Positions 33,681 to 42,370 of a stretch of DNA of 64,000 nt are shown here, piece after piece (the first letter of the stretch is position 1; the number at the start of each line of letters is the position of its first letter). Made by a program: the position numbers and the translations under genes. The notes under the pieces are model-generated. The model ran no database searches, was not told where the DNA came from, and worked only from the letters and a program-made list of their open reading frames with translations. Source of the DNA: JBCCXL01 sp039191605 (GTDB taxonomy: Bacteria > Acidobacteriota > Thermoanaerobaculia > Multivoradales > JAHZIX01); the NCBI GenBank assembly GCA_039191605.1, contig JBCCXL010000023.1, forward strand, positions 1-64,000, in the 5' to 3' direction.

Positions 33681-35237
33681 TTAGTTGGCTACATAGCCGA
33701 GGCTGCGAAGCTCTTCTTTGAGGTCTTCCGGGATGTCCTGGGCCTGGTCCCGAGTCTGGAGGCTGGAGAAGCGGTTCCGAATGAGTTCTCGCATCTCTGC
33801 GACCCTCGCCTGATGCTGGTCGGCGACGTTCTCTTGCTCTAGCGGGTCTTGCTCGAGGTTGTAGAGCTCTACCTGCTGGACGGGGTAGAGGTCCTTGGGG
33901 CCCCCAGCAAAGCAATAGGGAGTGAGGCCATCAGGGTTGTCGACGAGCTTCCAGGGGCCAGAGCGCACCGTGTGGATGCGGGTGCTGCCGTATTCGGAGA
34001 ACGCCGGTTTACCGCGTCCGCCGTGGTCGCTGCGTCGCAGGTAGGGGACCAGCGAATCGCCGTGAAAGTTCGCCTGGCTCTCTAGGCTCATGAGGTCCAG
34101 GATCGTCGGGGTGACGTCCGAGAGCTCCACCGGCTGATTGATGCGGCTGCCGGTGGGCACCACGCCTTCGGCGACGATGCCGAGGGGGACGTGGAGAGAG
34201 GTCTCGTAGACCGAACAGGCGTGGTAGAGGTAGCCGTTGTGATCGTAGAGGTCCTCGCCATGGTCGGAGAGGAAAACGATCGTGGTGCCTCGATCGCCGA
34301 CGGGAGCTCCCTCTCGCGGCGCCCCCGCCACGGTGCTGCCTTCCGCTGAGAATCCAAGGCCATCGAGGATCCTGCCGACGAGGCCGTCGGTGCCGGCGAC
34401 GGCGGCGTCATAGATCGCGTCTAGATGACGGATATCTGCCGGGCTCAGCTCCTGCTGCTCCTTCATCACCGCATCCAGGCGCCACTTCTTGGGAATCAGG
34501 TCGCCGGTGTAGTCCGGGTCGAAGCGGGTGCGCGCCAGATCGCCGCCGTTGTAGTAGGGGCCGTGGGCTCCAAAGAGATGAATCCAGATCAGCCAGGGGC
34601 GCTCCGGGTCGATCTGCTGAGCCCATTCGAGGCTCCACTGCACGGTGCGGCCGTCTCGTCCATGGCTGCAGCGCAGCACGTCCCAACCGTCGTGGCCGGC
34701 GCGGCACATATTGCTCAGGAAGGCGGCGGTTTGATACCCCTCGGCCCGCAGGCGCTTCGGTAGGGTCTCGAGGTCCGGAGGAAGCTCGTAGCCGTTCTCG
34801 ATTACCCCATGCCCGCTGGGATAGAGGCCCGTGAGCACCGTGGCTAGGGAGGGCCAGGTGATGGTGCGAGGAGCGGTGGCCTGTTCGAAGAGCACGCCCC
34901 GGGAGAGCAGGCGGTCCAGATTCGGCGTCAGTTCTCGTTCGTCATACCCGTAGATATTGAGTCGATCAGCCCGCACCGTATCGGCGCTGATCAGCAGCAC
35001 GTTGTGTTGGCGAGCGTCGAGGCTCGCGGCGGCGGCAGGCGAACCCGCTTCGCCATCCGCGGAGTCAGTGGCGGGGGCCGACGGTTGGCACCCGAGGACG
35101 GCCAGGCTCAGGGCGGCGATCGCGCACAGCGCTTTCACGCCGTGGTGACGGGGAGCTTTCGCTCCGCGGCGCAGAGGAGCCGAGAGCAAGGAGGGGGCTG
35201 TGCCTGTGGAGGGGCGAATCAATGAGTTGGAGGGCAT
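33681..35237 (-). CDS. Sulfatase-fold lipoprotein with Thr at the nucleophile position
   Basis: 518 residues. The lipobox LAVLGC (near residue 50) predicts a lipoprotein facing the periplasm or surface. The alkaline-phosphatase/sulfatase fold is clear: VLLISADTVRADRLNIYGY (metal), TITWPSLATVLTGLYPSGHG (active site), IVFLSDHGEDLYDH (metal). In true sulfatases the active site is [C/S]xPSR with Cys/Ser turned into formylglycine. Here Thr stands in that place and the Arg is Leu, so classical sulfatase activity is unlikely. Thr is the nucleophile in related phosphoethanolamine and glycerol-phosphate transferases, so phosphodiester or phosphotransfer chemistry is possible (inference). Three 14-bp repeats lie 30 bp upstream of the start. 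Confidence 0.85.
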   Translation of the reverse strand: MPSNSLIRPSTGTAPSLLSAPLRRGAKAPRHHGVKALCAIAALSLAVLGCQPSAPATDSADGEAGSPAAAASLDARQHNVLLISADTVRADRLNIYGYDERELTPNLDRLLSRGVLFEQATAPRTITWPSLATVLTGLYPSGHGVIENGYELPPDLETLPKRLRAEGYQTAAFLSNMCRAGHDGWDVLRCSHGRDGRTVQWSLEWAQQIDPERPWLIWIHLFGAHGPYYNGGDLARTRFDPDYTGDLIPKKWRLDAVMKEQQELSPADIRHLDAIYDAAVAGTDGLVGRILDGLGFSAEGSTVAGAPREGAPVGDRGTTIVFLSDHGEDLYDHNGYLYHACSVYETSLHVPLGIVAEGVVPTGSRINQPVELSDVTPTILDLMSLESQANFHGDSLVPYLRRSDHGGRGKPAFSEYGSTRIHTVRSGPWKLVDNPDGLTPYCFAGGPKDLYPVQQVELYNLEQDPLEQENVADQHQARVAEMRELIRNRFSSLQTRDQAQDIPEDLKEELRSLGYVAN

Positions 35238-35266
35238 AGATAACCGTGGAAGTTCCGGTGACTAAG

Positions 35267-35308
35267 AAGTCAGCTAGGGGAAGTCAGCTAGGGGAAGTCA
35301 GCTAGGGG
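35267..35308. repeat. Three perfect tandem 14-bp repeats
   Basis: AAGTCAGCTAGGGG occurs three times without mismatch at 35267, 35281 and 35295, followed by a decayed copy. The array lies 30 bp upstream of the sulfatase-fold gene's start codon on the minus strand. Confidence 0.9.
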
Positions 35309-35570
35309 AGGTGGGCTAGGGAGTAGGAGCTGAGGGGTGGTGAGAGGCTGGTCGAAGGGACGTAGCCGCCTCGCATTGGGTCGCCAGTCTAGCAGGGGAT
35401 TTGCCTCTCTTTGGGTCGATAGTGCACAGGGTGCGGGTCTCCTCGAAGGGCAGACCTAGAGGCCGTGCTACGATCTCCTTGCGTTCCGGTATCAGTACAG
35501 GTCAAAGATGGGCTGGAGGTCTTCTCTCCACCGCGGATCTCGATTGGAGATCCCCCTCGAGGAGAGCCCC

Positions 35571-36710
35571 ATGACTCATCCTTCGACTTCCCCCTGTCGC
35601 CCGCTGGCAGAAAATCCTGCGCCTTCCCGCGATCGATCCGCTCCCGCTGCGACTCGGTCGGGAGCCGGTGAGGCGGAGATCCGATTGAGCAGTGCCCGGG
35701 TAAGGGACGCCCAGTTAAAGAGTTCTCAGCTAAAGAGCCCTCTATTGAAGAGTGGGCAGTTCAGGGTGGTGGCCCGTGCGGTATCGCGGCGAATGACCGC
35801 CCGCGGGGCTCGCTTTCCCCGTTCCAGCGGCCGGCAGCGCAGGGCCTATGGTTTGCCCTGTGATCTGCTGCAGCGCTGCTATCGCCAGCGGCGCGGTGGG
35901 GTGGGGTATAAGAGAGGCGTGCAGAGGGAAGCGCAGGGGAGAGCCCTTCGTCGGCGAGCTCGTCCCGATCGCGGTGGAGCTTACCGCCAGCAGGAGAGCC
36001 GAGGCTGCCGCCGCGGCGATGGAGCTTGGGAGGAGCTGGTGGATCGCTATGGAAAGAGCCTGCGGCGGGTCGTGAAGTCGGTGCTGCGCAGCTACTCGAT
36101 TCCGGCGGTGCGCCTCGCGGCGGAGGACGTGGTGCAGGAGGTCTACCACCAGCTGCTGACGCAGGATGGCCGTCGCCTGCGCGCCTTCCGCGGCGATCGG
36201 GTGGGGCAGACGGCGGCCTACCTGCGACGCTTCGCGGAGCGGGTCGCCCGGCAGCACGTCCGCGGACTTTTTGCCGAGAAGCGGCTTCGGGGAGTGTGGG
36301 CGATGAATTGGGGTACCGCTCAGTTCGAGAATCTGGAGGGTTCGGAGGCCGATATGCAGGAGCGTCTGCTAGACCGAGGGCGGCTGCAGGAGCTGCTGCG
36401 TTGCTGCGTTCAGGTGACGCCGGAGGCGACCCGGCAGCGAGATCTGCAGATTCTGTACTGGGCCCATGGGGAGGGCTGGGACAGTCAGGCCATCGCCGAA
36501 GCCCTCGGCGGTGGCCTGAGCCCCGGCGGCGTAGACAGCGCTCTGTTCCGGCTCCGGCATCGGCTTCAGCAATGCGGAGTGAGTCTCGGGCGACGGGTCT
36601 CCGCCACCGGCTCCGTGAGCGGTGTCCACGCCGTCGCCGGTTCTAGCGCGGGAGGCGGCAGCTATCCCAGAGCCCTGCCGGCGCGTCGCCGGCCTACGGC
36701 CGCGGCCTGA
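35571..36710 (+). CDS. ECF-like sigma-70 factor with long Arg-rich N-terminal extension
   Basis: The recognisable part begins near residue 150: AWEELVDRYGKSLRRVVKSVL, then LAAEDVVQEVYHQLL (region 2) and, after a linker, DSQAIAEALGG...VDSALFRLRHRL (region 4-like). The 150 residues before it are Arg/Ser-rich with three 15-bp repeats (about 35715-35760) encoding LKS-type units; they do not look like a folded domain. The ATG at 35571 has GAGGAG upstream and is my choice, but a start closer to the sigma domain, or a frameshift in the leading part, is possible. No anti-sigma gene is adjacent. Confidence 0.65.
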   Translation: MTHPSTSPCRPLAENPAPSRDRSAPAATRSGAGEAEIRLSSARVRDAQLKSSQLKSPLLKSGQFRVVARAVSRRMTARGARFPRSSGRQRRAYGLPCDLLQRCYRQRRGGVGYKRGVQREAQGRALRRRARPDRGGAYRQQESRGCRRGDGAWEELVDRYGKSLRRVVKSVLRSYSIPAVRLAAEDVVQEVYHQLLTQDGRRLRAFRGDRVGQTAAYLRRFAERVARQHVRGLFAEKRLRGVWAMNWGTAQFENLEGSEADMQERLLDRGRLQELLRCCVQVTPEATRQRDLQILYWAHGEGWDSQAIAEALGGGLSPGGVDSALFRLRHRLQQCGVSLGRRVSATGSVSGVHAVAGSSAGGGSYPRALPARRRPTAAA

Positions 36711-36781
36711 GGTCGGGAATCCACGGCGAGCTCTGCGGCGGGAACCTCGGCCCGCCGCGGAGCTGCTACCATCTGGCGGCC

Positions 36782-37762
36782 ATGATTAACGTCTACTCTG
36801 ATCCTCGATGCCTCGAGCATCGCGCACCCGCGGGGTATCCGGAGCATCCCGGTCGTCTCGAGGCGGTGCTCGAAGCGGTAGAAGAGCAAATTCAGCAGGG
36901 CGAGGGCTGGCGCCTGATGAGCCCCTGCTCCCACTCCGCCGCGCAAGAGCTGGCGGAGGCGGTGCACGATGCCGAGTACCTGCGGCGATTCCGGCGGGCG
37001 GTGGAGCGCGGAGACGGGCTGCTGGATTCCGCCGACAACCCGCTCCATGCAGCTACCTGGGATGCCGCCCTGGCGGCGGTGGAGGCCGCCCTCACGGCGG
37101 CGGATGCCGCCTTGTCGGGGGCTGGGGGTGGTGATGACGTGCATTTCGCCGCGATCAGGCCGCCAGGGCACCACGCCGAGCGCTCTACGGCGATGGGCTT
37201 TTGCTATCTGGCCACCGCCGCTCTAGTGGCGGAGCATTGGCGGCGCTCAGGGCTCCAGCGGGTGGCGGTGCTCGACTTCGACGTGCACCACGGCAACGGA
37301 ACTCAGCATCTCTTCGAGGATCGCGGGGACATTCTCTTCCTCAGCACTCACCAAAGCCCCTTCTACCCTGGAACCGGGGCCCGGGAGGAGCGGGGAGTGG
37401 GGGACGGCCTCGGCGCGACGGTGAACGTTCCTCTGGTCGAGGGCAGCGGCGCGGAGGCGGTGAATGCCGCCTGGGACGAGATTCTCGCCCCCGCTCTCGA
37501 GGCCTTCCAGCCGGAAGGATTGGTGGTCTCCGCCGGCTTCGATGCCTGGCGGCAGGATCCCCTCGGCGGGCTGCGGTGGGAGCTGGATACCTTTGAGGGG
37601 CTCGGCGAGAGGCTCGGCGCCTTCGCCTCGGCGCATTGCGCCGGGCGGATGGTCTCGGTGCTGGAGGGAGGCTACGATGTGAGCCACCTGGGAGCGCTGG
37701 TGACGGCTTATTTACAGGGCTGCTCCCGAGGCGTGGGCCACGCCGCACAATTGGGCAGTTGA
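36782..37762 (+). CDS. Histone-deacetylase-family amidohydrolase
   Basis: 326 residues with all motifs of the class II/acetoin-utilisation deacetylase family: early HPERLEAV-like PEHPGRLEAVLEAV, the paired catalytic His in RPPGHHAERS, GFCYLATAAL, zinc ligands in VLDFDVHHGNGTQ and SAGFDAWRQDPLGG, and the transition-state Tyr in LEGGYDVSHLG. It removes acyl groups from Lys side chains or from acetylated polyamines and related amides; which one cannot be told. The gene starts 72 bp after the sigma-factor gene, on the same strand. Confidence 0.93.
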   Translation: MINVYSDPRCLEHRAPAGYPEHPGRLEAVLEAVEEQIQQGEGWRLMSPCSHSAAQELAEAVHDAEYLRRFRRAVERGDGLLDSADNPLHAATWDAALAAVEAALTAADAALSGAGGGDDVHFAAIRPPGHHAERSTAMGFCYLATAALVAEHWRRSGLQRVAVLDFDVHHGNGTQHLFEDRGDILFLSTHQSPFYPGTGAREERGVGDGLGATVNVPLVEGSGAEAVNAAWDEILAPALEAFQPEGLVVSAGFDAWRQDPLGGLRWELDTFEGLGERLGAFASAHCAGRMVSVLEGGYDVSHLGALVTAYLQGCSRGVGHAAQLGS

Positions 37763-37845
37763 GCTAGATTCGGCCCGCCGGAGCCGAGAGAGGGCGGGAA
37801 GCTACGGACCTTGAGAAACTTCGTCCATAGCAATGAGCTCATGCG

Positions 37846-37875
37846 TTGACTTTTCTGATATACCATCGATACACT
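37846..37875 (+). promoter_or_regulatory. Possible sigma-70 promoter of the secreted three-module protein
   Basis: TTGACT, an 18-base spacer, then TACACT, in a locally AT-rich stretch. It would start transcription about 115 bases before the ATG at 37997. Confidence 0.5.
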
Positions 37876-37996
37876 CGGCGAAAACCTCATGCATTACTTG
37901 AGGGAATAACTCTTAGACGTTGATTTTCCCTGGAGAACTCCCAGGTTTTCTCCACTTATCGGAGGATCGTCCCAGCGGACGCTGAAGGAAGACATC

Positions 37997-39241
37997 ATGC
38001 TGAACGCCCATAGATTGCACTCTGTCGTCCTCCTCGGAGTGACCGCCCTCCTGCTGAGTCTCGCCGTTCCGGCGGATGCCGCCGAACCCTTTGGCCGCTT
38101 TGGCGGCATCGTTGGCGGTGGCACCGGTGGCGGCAACCTGCTCCCGCTCCACGGCTGGTGCCTGGACGACGATGGGGTTCGCTTCATCGAGATTCTGGTT
38201 GACGACGCCATCGTGGGACGCGCGTCCTACGGCCGTGCCCGCGCCGGCGTGGCCGCCGCCCATCCCGGCTTCCCGGATTCTGAGGCCGGGGGTTTCGCGT
38301 ATCAGCTCAATACCGCGTTCTTCACCAACGGCCTTCACAAGGTGCAGCCCCGCTGCATCAGCAACAGCGGTGAGAAGAGGCTGCTCAACGCCCGCACCCT
38401 GGAGTTCACCAATAGCGCCCTGACCCTGGTGCCCTTCGGCAAGATCAACTTCCCGCAGAAGAACGTCGAGCTCTTCGGCGTCTGTGATCTCACCGAGCCC
38501 AATCGCCGCTACTCCATCATCGACGGCTGGGCCCTGGATGCCGGCGTCGACGAGTCGGATGCCGGCATGGCCTTCGTCGAGCTGCTCATCGACGGGGCGA
38601 TCTTCGCCAACACCCGCCGGGACTGCATCTTCGACCCCGATAGCGGTGGCCTGACCAACTGCTACGGCCTGGTGCGTCAGGACATCGAGCGCCGCTTCCC
38701 GGATCTGCGGGACTCCCCCAACGCCGGCTGGCGCTTCGCTCTGGACGTCGGTGCTCTGATCTCCGGAGTGGGCTACAGCCAGGGGCTGCACGTTCTGACG
38801 GTGCGCGCCAGCGATGTCGGCGGCCAGGTGGACGAGGTCGATGAGTTTGCGGTCAACTTCTTCTGCGACGAGAACATCACCAACGAGGGCTCCTTCGGCC
38901 TGGTGGGGCAGCCGGTCGCCGGTCGCCAATACAGCGGCATTCTCTCCATGAGCGGCTGGGCCCTGGATCGCGAGGGCGTGAAGGAAGTCGAGGTGCACGT
39001 CGATGGAGAGCTGGTGGGCCTCGCCGCCTACGGCTCCCCCCGCTTCACCGTCGGCTCCCGCTATCCCTCCTATCCGGACCGCGGCGGTCCGGGCTGGAGC
39101 TTCGCTCTCGACACCTCGAACTTCACCAACGGTGAGCACAACATCCAGGTCTTCGTGATCGACAACGGGATCATCGCGGACCCGCCGGTGCCCTCCGCCC
39201 GTGTTCTCATCGGCGAGCGCACGGTGACCTTCGCCAACTGA
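37997..39241 (+). CDS. Secreted protein with three repeats of an Ig-like module
   Basis: 414 residues with a signal peptide (LLGVTALLLSLAVPADAAEP). The mature part holds three copies of a module of about 115 residues. Each follows the pattern GW-x-LD..GV..VE[IV].VDG..VG.A.YG..R, then PD....G[FW].F.LDT..FTNG.H.[IV]QV, seen at residues about 52-110, 175-270 and 315-395. The copies carry variable Cys residues (GWCLDDD, RRDCIFDP). The pattern is common to extracellular Ig-like domains in Acidobacteriota, where it appears as repeats in larger surface proteins. Here it stands alone without a visible catalytic or anchoring part. Function unknown. It is monocistronic: promoter candidate upstream, terminator 45 bp downstream. 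Confidence 0.8.
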   Translation: MLNAHRLHSVVLLGVTALLLSLAVPADAAEPFGRFGGIVGGGTGGGNLLPLHGWCLDDDGVRFIEILVDDAIVGRASYGRARAGVAAAHPGFPDSEAGGFAYQLNTAFFTNGLHKVQPRCISNSGEKRLLNARTLEFTNSALTLVPFGKINFPQKNVELFGVCDLTEPNRRYSIIDGWALDAGVDESDAGMAFVELLIDGAIFANTRRDCIFDPDSGGLTNCYGLVRQDIERRFPDLRDSPNAGWRFALDVGALISGVGYSQGLHVLTVRASDVGGQVDEVDEFAVNFFCDENITNEGSFGLVGQPVAGRQYSGILSMSGWALDREGVKEVEVHVDGELVGLAAYGSPRFTVGSRYPSYPDRGGPGWSFALDTSNFTNGEHNIQVFVIDNGIIADPPVPSARVLIGERTVTFAN

Positions 39242-39286
39242 TCTGATCGCAGGCTGCTCGGCAGCCGATCGATAGAGCGTCCTGAG

Positions 39287-39314
39287 CGGCGGGCCTTTCG
39301 AGGCTCGCCGTTTT
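39287..39314 (+). terminator. Rho-independent terminator after the three-module protein
   Basis: CGGCGGGCC-TTTCGA-GGCTCGCCG, a 9-bp stem with one G-T pair, followed by TTTT. Confidence 0.75.
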
Positions 39315-39826
39315 CGCTTCTGGGCCCAGCGGGGCTGTACTAAGGCTCATGGAACGGTTGAGCTAGTCCGTTGCCTCCCTGGGTCGATAGGGGCGCCGGT
39401 GGGGGATTTGTGGCCTGAGCGGTGGGAGTTGTGCTCCTCAAGGGATTCGTACCTCCAGAGGAGGTAAGAGTCGCCCGCTGCTTCGCCTCAAATGAGCTTC
39501 TGGACTGAATCCGGATTCGCTAGCCGTAGCTGAAGCTCTAGGAGGAGCCTTTGGAGGGGCGGGCCCCGGTGACTTCTCTGGTGGGTTCCTCTGGTGGGCT
39601 TATCGGTTGGAACCCTCGGGTGAGATTCCCTAGAGAAAGCTTCCGTGTAGGTTTTCTGTGTAGCTTCTCTTCGGGCAGCATCTTGGGGAGAGAAGCCCTG
39701 GGAGCTTTCCCGTGAGGGCTCTGCGATTGGTAGGGGTGGCGGACATCCCCGGATTCGGCGAGATGCCGATGGGGGCCGTGGGCCGGGGAGTGCCGCAGGG
39801 TAGAGGCTCTATGCGGACCCTGAGGC
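39315..39826. other. Gene-free spacer between two facing terminators
   Basis: No protein-like frame. CTCTGGTGGGYTY occurs twice in tandem (13-bp period, 39577-39602), and a looser 14-bp pattern around TTCYGTGTAGGTTT follows near 39640-39670. The region is bracketed by a plus-strand and a minus-strand terminator. Confidence 0.6.
39577..39602. repeat. Two tandem 13-bp repeats
   Basis: CTCTGGTGGGTTC followed directly by CTCTGGTGGGCTT, within the gene-free spacer. Confidence 0.6.
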
Positions 39827-39866
39827 CAAAAGAAAACCCCCTCTCCGCATTTCGCGGCAGAGGGGG
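39827..39866 (-). terminator. Rho-independent terminator after ctpA
   Basis: On the minus strand CCCCCTCTGCCGCG pairs with the TGCGGAGAGGGGG arm (one bulge), followed by TTTTCTTTT. It lies about 55 bp beyond the protease stop codon. Confidence 0.85.
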
Positions 39867-39920
39867 AACACTGGCGTCGCTCCGCCGGTCCGTGGCGGCG
39901 GAGCGGTGATGGGTTAAGGC

Positions 39921-41561
39921 TTAGAGGCCGTCGGCGGAGCCGAGGGAGGCGCGCTGGTCTTCCCGCGAGCTCTTGAGCTCACGGCGGGCCTGGAGCAGCT
40001 CCTGGGCCGGCACGAATTGGTCGAGGCCGGCCTGAATCACCTTGTCCCCGGACGCCAAGGCGCGATGCCAGGCTTCCTGGCCGAAGCGGGAGTTGAAGAC
40101 CTCGGCGCGAAGGTTGAGCCGCACGTAGTCCAGGGTCTCCGGCAGGGTGAAGCCCTCGTCGATCTCCTCCTGGCTGGCGATATTCTCGCGCACCAGCCAC
40201 TGCTGGAACTCGGCCAGCACCTCTTCGCTGGGCTCCCAGCTCTCGTTGAGGATCGCGTTGCGGCTGGTGTAGTCCACAGAGAAGTCGAAGAAGCTGTTGC
40301 GGGAGCGCAGCTTGACCTGGAAGCCGTTGAGGTGGTCAGGGCCAGCGACGACGTCCGGCGTGATGCCGCCGCCACCGTAGACCTTGCGGCCGAGATCGGT
40401 CTCGAAGGACTCCACCACGCCCTCGGTGGGCTGCTCGATGCCGCCGTTGGCCTCGAGCTCCTCCAGCGGGGTGCTGTAGGCGTAGTAGTCGTAGTACGAG
40501 GAGAAGTCGCGCTGAATCATCCGCCCGGCGGGGGTGTAGTAGCGCGCCGTGGTGAGGGCGAAGCCGGCTCCGTAGGAGAGGCTGAACACCGTCTGCACCA
40601 GGCCCTTGCCCCAGGTCGGGGTGCCCGCCACGATGCCGATGTCGTGGTCCTGAATCGCCCCGGCGAGAATCTCCGCGGCGGAGGCGGTGCCGTTGTTGAC
40701 CAGCACCACCACCGGCATGTCGAGTTCCTTGCGCTGGCCTTCGGCGAAGAAGGTCTGGAAGGAGTTGCGGTTGCGGCCGCGGGTCTCAACGATTTTGCTG
40801 CCGCGAGGGGCGAACATGTCCCCCACCAGGATCGCCTGGTCCAGCAGGCCACCGCCGTTGTTGCGCAGATCCAGCAGGAGCTGGGTCATGCCCTTCTCCT
40901 GGAGCTTCTCCAGCGCCTCGCCGACCTCGCGGCTGGTGCCGCGGTTGAAGTCGGAGATGTAGATGTAGCCGGTGGTGTCGTCGATCATATAGGCGTAGCG
41001 CACGGTGGTCAGGGGCACCTCGGCACGAACCACGTCGTATTCCAGGGGCGCTTCAGCACCGCGGCGCAACACGGTGATGCCCACCACCGAGCCCTTGGGG
41101 CCCTTGAGCTTGTCGACGGCGTCGTCGACGGTCAGGCCGTCGGTGCTCTCGCCGTCGATGGTGTCGATCACGTCACCGGTGCGAATGCCCAGGCGCGCCG
41201 CGGGGCCACCCTCCAGCGGGGTGATCACGGTGATGCGCCCGTTGCGGGTGCCCACCAGGATGCCCAGCCCGTAGAAGGAGGAGCGCTGCCGCTCCCGCAT
41301 TCCGGAGTAATCCTCCGGCGGCAGGAAGTTGGTGTGAGGATCGAGCAGGCGCGTCATCCCTTGGATCGACGCGTGCACCAGATCCTTGTACGTGACCTCG
41401 TCGCCATAATTCTCGTGGGCGACGGAAAGAAGCTCGGTGTAGAGCCTCAGGGATTCCTTGGTCTCGTCGTTGAGGGCGGAGGTGCGCTGACCATAAAGCC
41501 CGCCGATCAAGACCGCGGCAAGGAAGACAAGAACGGACGTGATGCGCCAGTGTTTTTTCAT
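39921..41561 (-). CDS. ctpA: Carboxy-terminal processing protease (S41)
   Basis: 546 residues. An N-terminal signal-anchor (ITSVLVFLAAVLIGGLYG), a PDZ domain at about 95-175 (LGILVGTRNGRITVITPLEGGPAARLGIRTGDVI in pieces), and the S41 core: LLLDLRNNGGGLL, catalytic Ser in VNNGTASAAEILAGAIQD, catalytic Lys in PTWGKGLVQTV. This is the Tsp/CtpA family that trims or degrades periplasmic proteins from their C-terminus. The C-terminal part after about residue 370 is longer than in minimal CtpA. It is divergent from tatB with 173 bp between starts and ends in a strong terminator. Confidence 0.93.
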   Translation of the reverse strand: MKKHWRITSVLVFLAAVLIGGLYGQRTSALNDETKESLRLYTELLSVAHENYGDEVTYKDLVHASIQGMTRLLDPHTNFLPPEDYSGMRERQRSSFYGLGILVGTRNGRITVITPLEGGPAARLGIRTGDVIDTIDGESTDGLTVDDAVDKLKGPKGSVVGITVLRRGAEAPLEYDVVRAEVPLTTVRYAYMIDDTTGYIYISDFNRGTSREVGEALEKLQEKGMTQLLLDLRNNGGGLLDQAILVGDMFAPRGSKIVETRGRNRNSFQTFFAEGQRKELDMPVVVLVNNGTASAAEILAGAIQDHDIGIVAGTPTWGKGLVQTVFSLSYGAGFALTTARYYTPAGRMIQRDFSSYYDYYAYSTPLEELEANGGIEQPTEGVVESFETDLGRKVYGGGGITPDVVAGPDHLNGFQVKLRSRNSFFDFSVDYTSRNAILNESWEPSEEVLAEFQQWLVRENIASQEEIDEGFTLPETLDYVRLNLRAEVFNSRFGQEAWHRALASGDKVIQAGLDQFVPAQELLQARRELKSSREDQRASLGSADGL

Positions 41562-41734
41562 GTTGGGAATCCTAACACCGAAGATTCGGAGGCTCCGTCT
41601 CCTGTCCGCCCCTCGGTGGAGGGCACGAAATCGGGAGCTTGGAGCGAGGGGTGGAAGAGGGGAGCCGGAAGGTTCACCTCCGAGGGTGCTTGACTTTTGT
41701 CCAGGGCCGCAGAATCATCGGCGCCGGTGACCCT

Positions 41735-42367
41735 ATGTTTGGCCCGATTGGTTTTGCCGAAATCGCCTTCATCTTGATCCTGGCCCTGCTGATTTTTGGC
41801 CCCCGGCGCCTGCCGGAGATGGCACGAACCCTGGGCAAGGGAATTGGTGAGTTCCGCCGCATGTCCGACGACGTGCGGCGCACCATCAATGCTGAAATCG
41901 CCCTCGATGACGACGAGCAGCGGCCGTCCATCGCCCGAAGGCCGGAGAGTCCCGCGGCGCCGATCACCGAGGGCCACAAAATCGAAGCGCCCCGGGACAG
42001 TCGTTCGCGACGGGATCAGGACACCGGGCCTCCGCCGGGCCGCACGGTGCTCGGATCCGCCGCTGGTGCTGCAGCAGCAGAGACTGGCACGGAGGAGACT
42101 GGCGCTTCTGAGTCCCCAATCGACGGGGAGCCGGAAACAGGAGGAGGCGAGGCGGGATTGGAGCTGGGAGCCGAGGAGCAGCCGCTCATCCGTCCCGCTC
42201 AGGGCGCGGTCCCAAGCCTTCGGGGAGGGCGGCGACGGGCGGGGAGTCGGGGTGGGAGCAGCGCAGAGGCCGCCGAGGGCGAGCCGTCGGCTACTGAATC
42301 TAGCGCGGCGGAAAGTGCCGGAGGCAGCTCCGCGAGCGCCGCCAACGAGGCGGCGGACGAAGTCTGA
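41735..42367 (+). CDS. tatB: Twin-arginine translocase subunit TatB (TatA/B family)
   Basis: About 210 residues. The first 60 are classic Tat: MFGPIGFAEIAFILILALLIFGPRRLP in pieces (membrane helix, then the FGP hinge), and the amphipathic helix PEMARTLGKGIGEFRRM. The Glu in the membrane helix, the DDVRRTINAEI continuation and the long tail favour TatB over TatA. The remaining 140 residues are acidic, Ala/Glu/Ser-rich and probably disordered, far longer than usual. I chose the ATG at 41735; the frame continues upstream but has no Tat features there. tatC follows after 3 bases. No separate tatA is in the window, so a dual TatA/B role is possible. Confidence 0.88.
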   Translation: MFGPIGFAEIAFILILALLIFGPRRLPEMARTLGKGIGEFRRMSDDVRRTINAEIALDDDEQRPSIARRPESPAAPITEGHKIEAPRDSRSRRDQDTGPPPGRTVLGSAAGAAAAETGTEETGASESPIDGEPETGGGEAGLELGAEEQPLIRPAQGAVPSLRGGRRRAGSRGGSSAEAAEGEPSATESSAAESAGGSSASAANEAADEV

Positions 42368-42370
42368 GGG

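Noticed and set aside
39712..39909. Small plus-strand frame near ctpA
   Set aside because: It covers the ctpA terminator hairpin and has no family resemblance.
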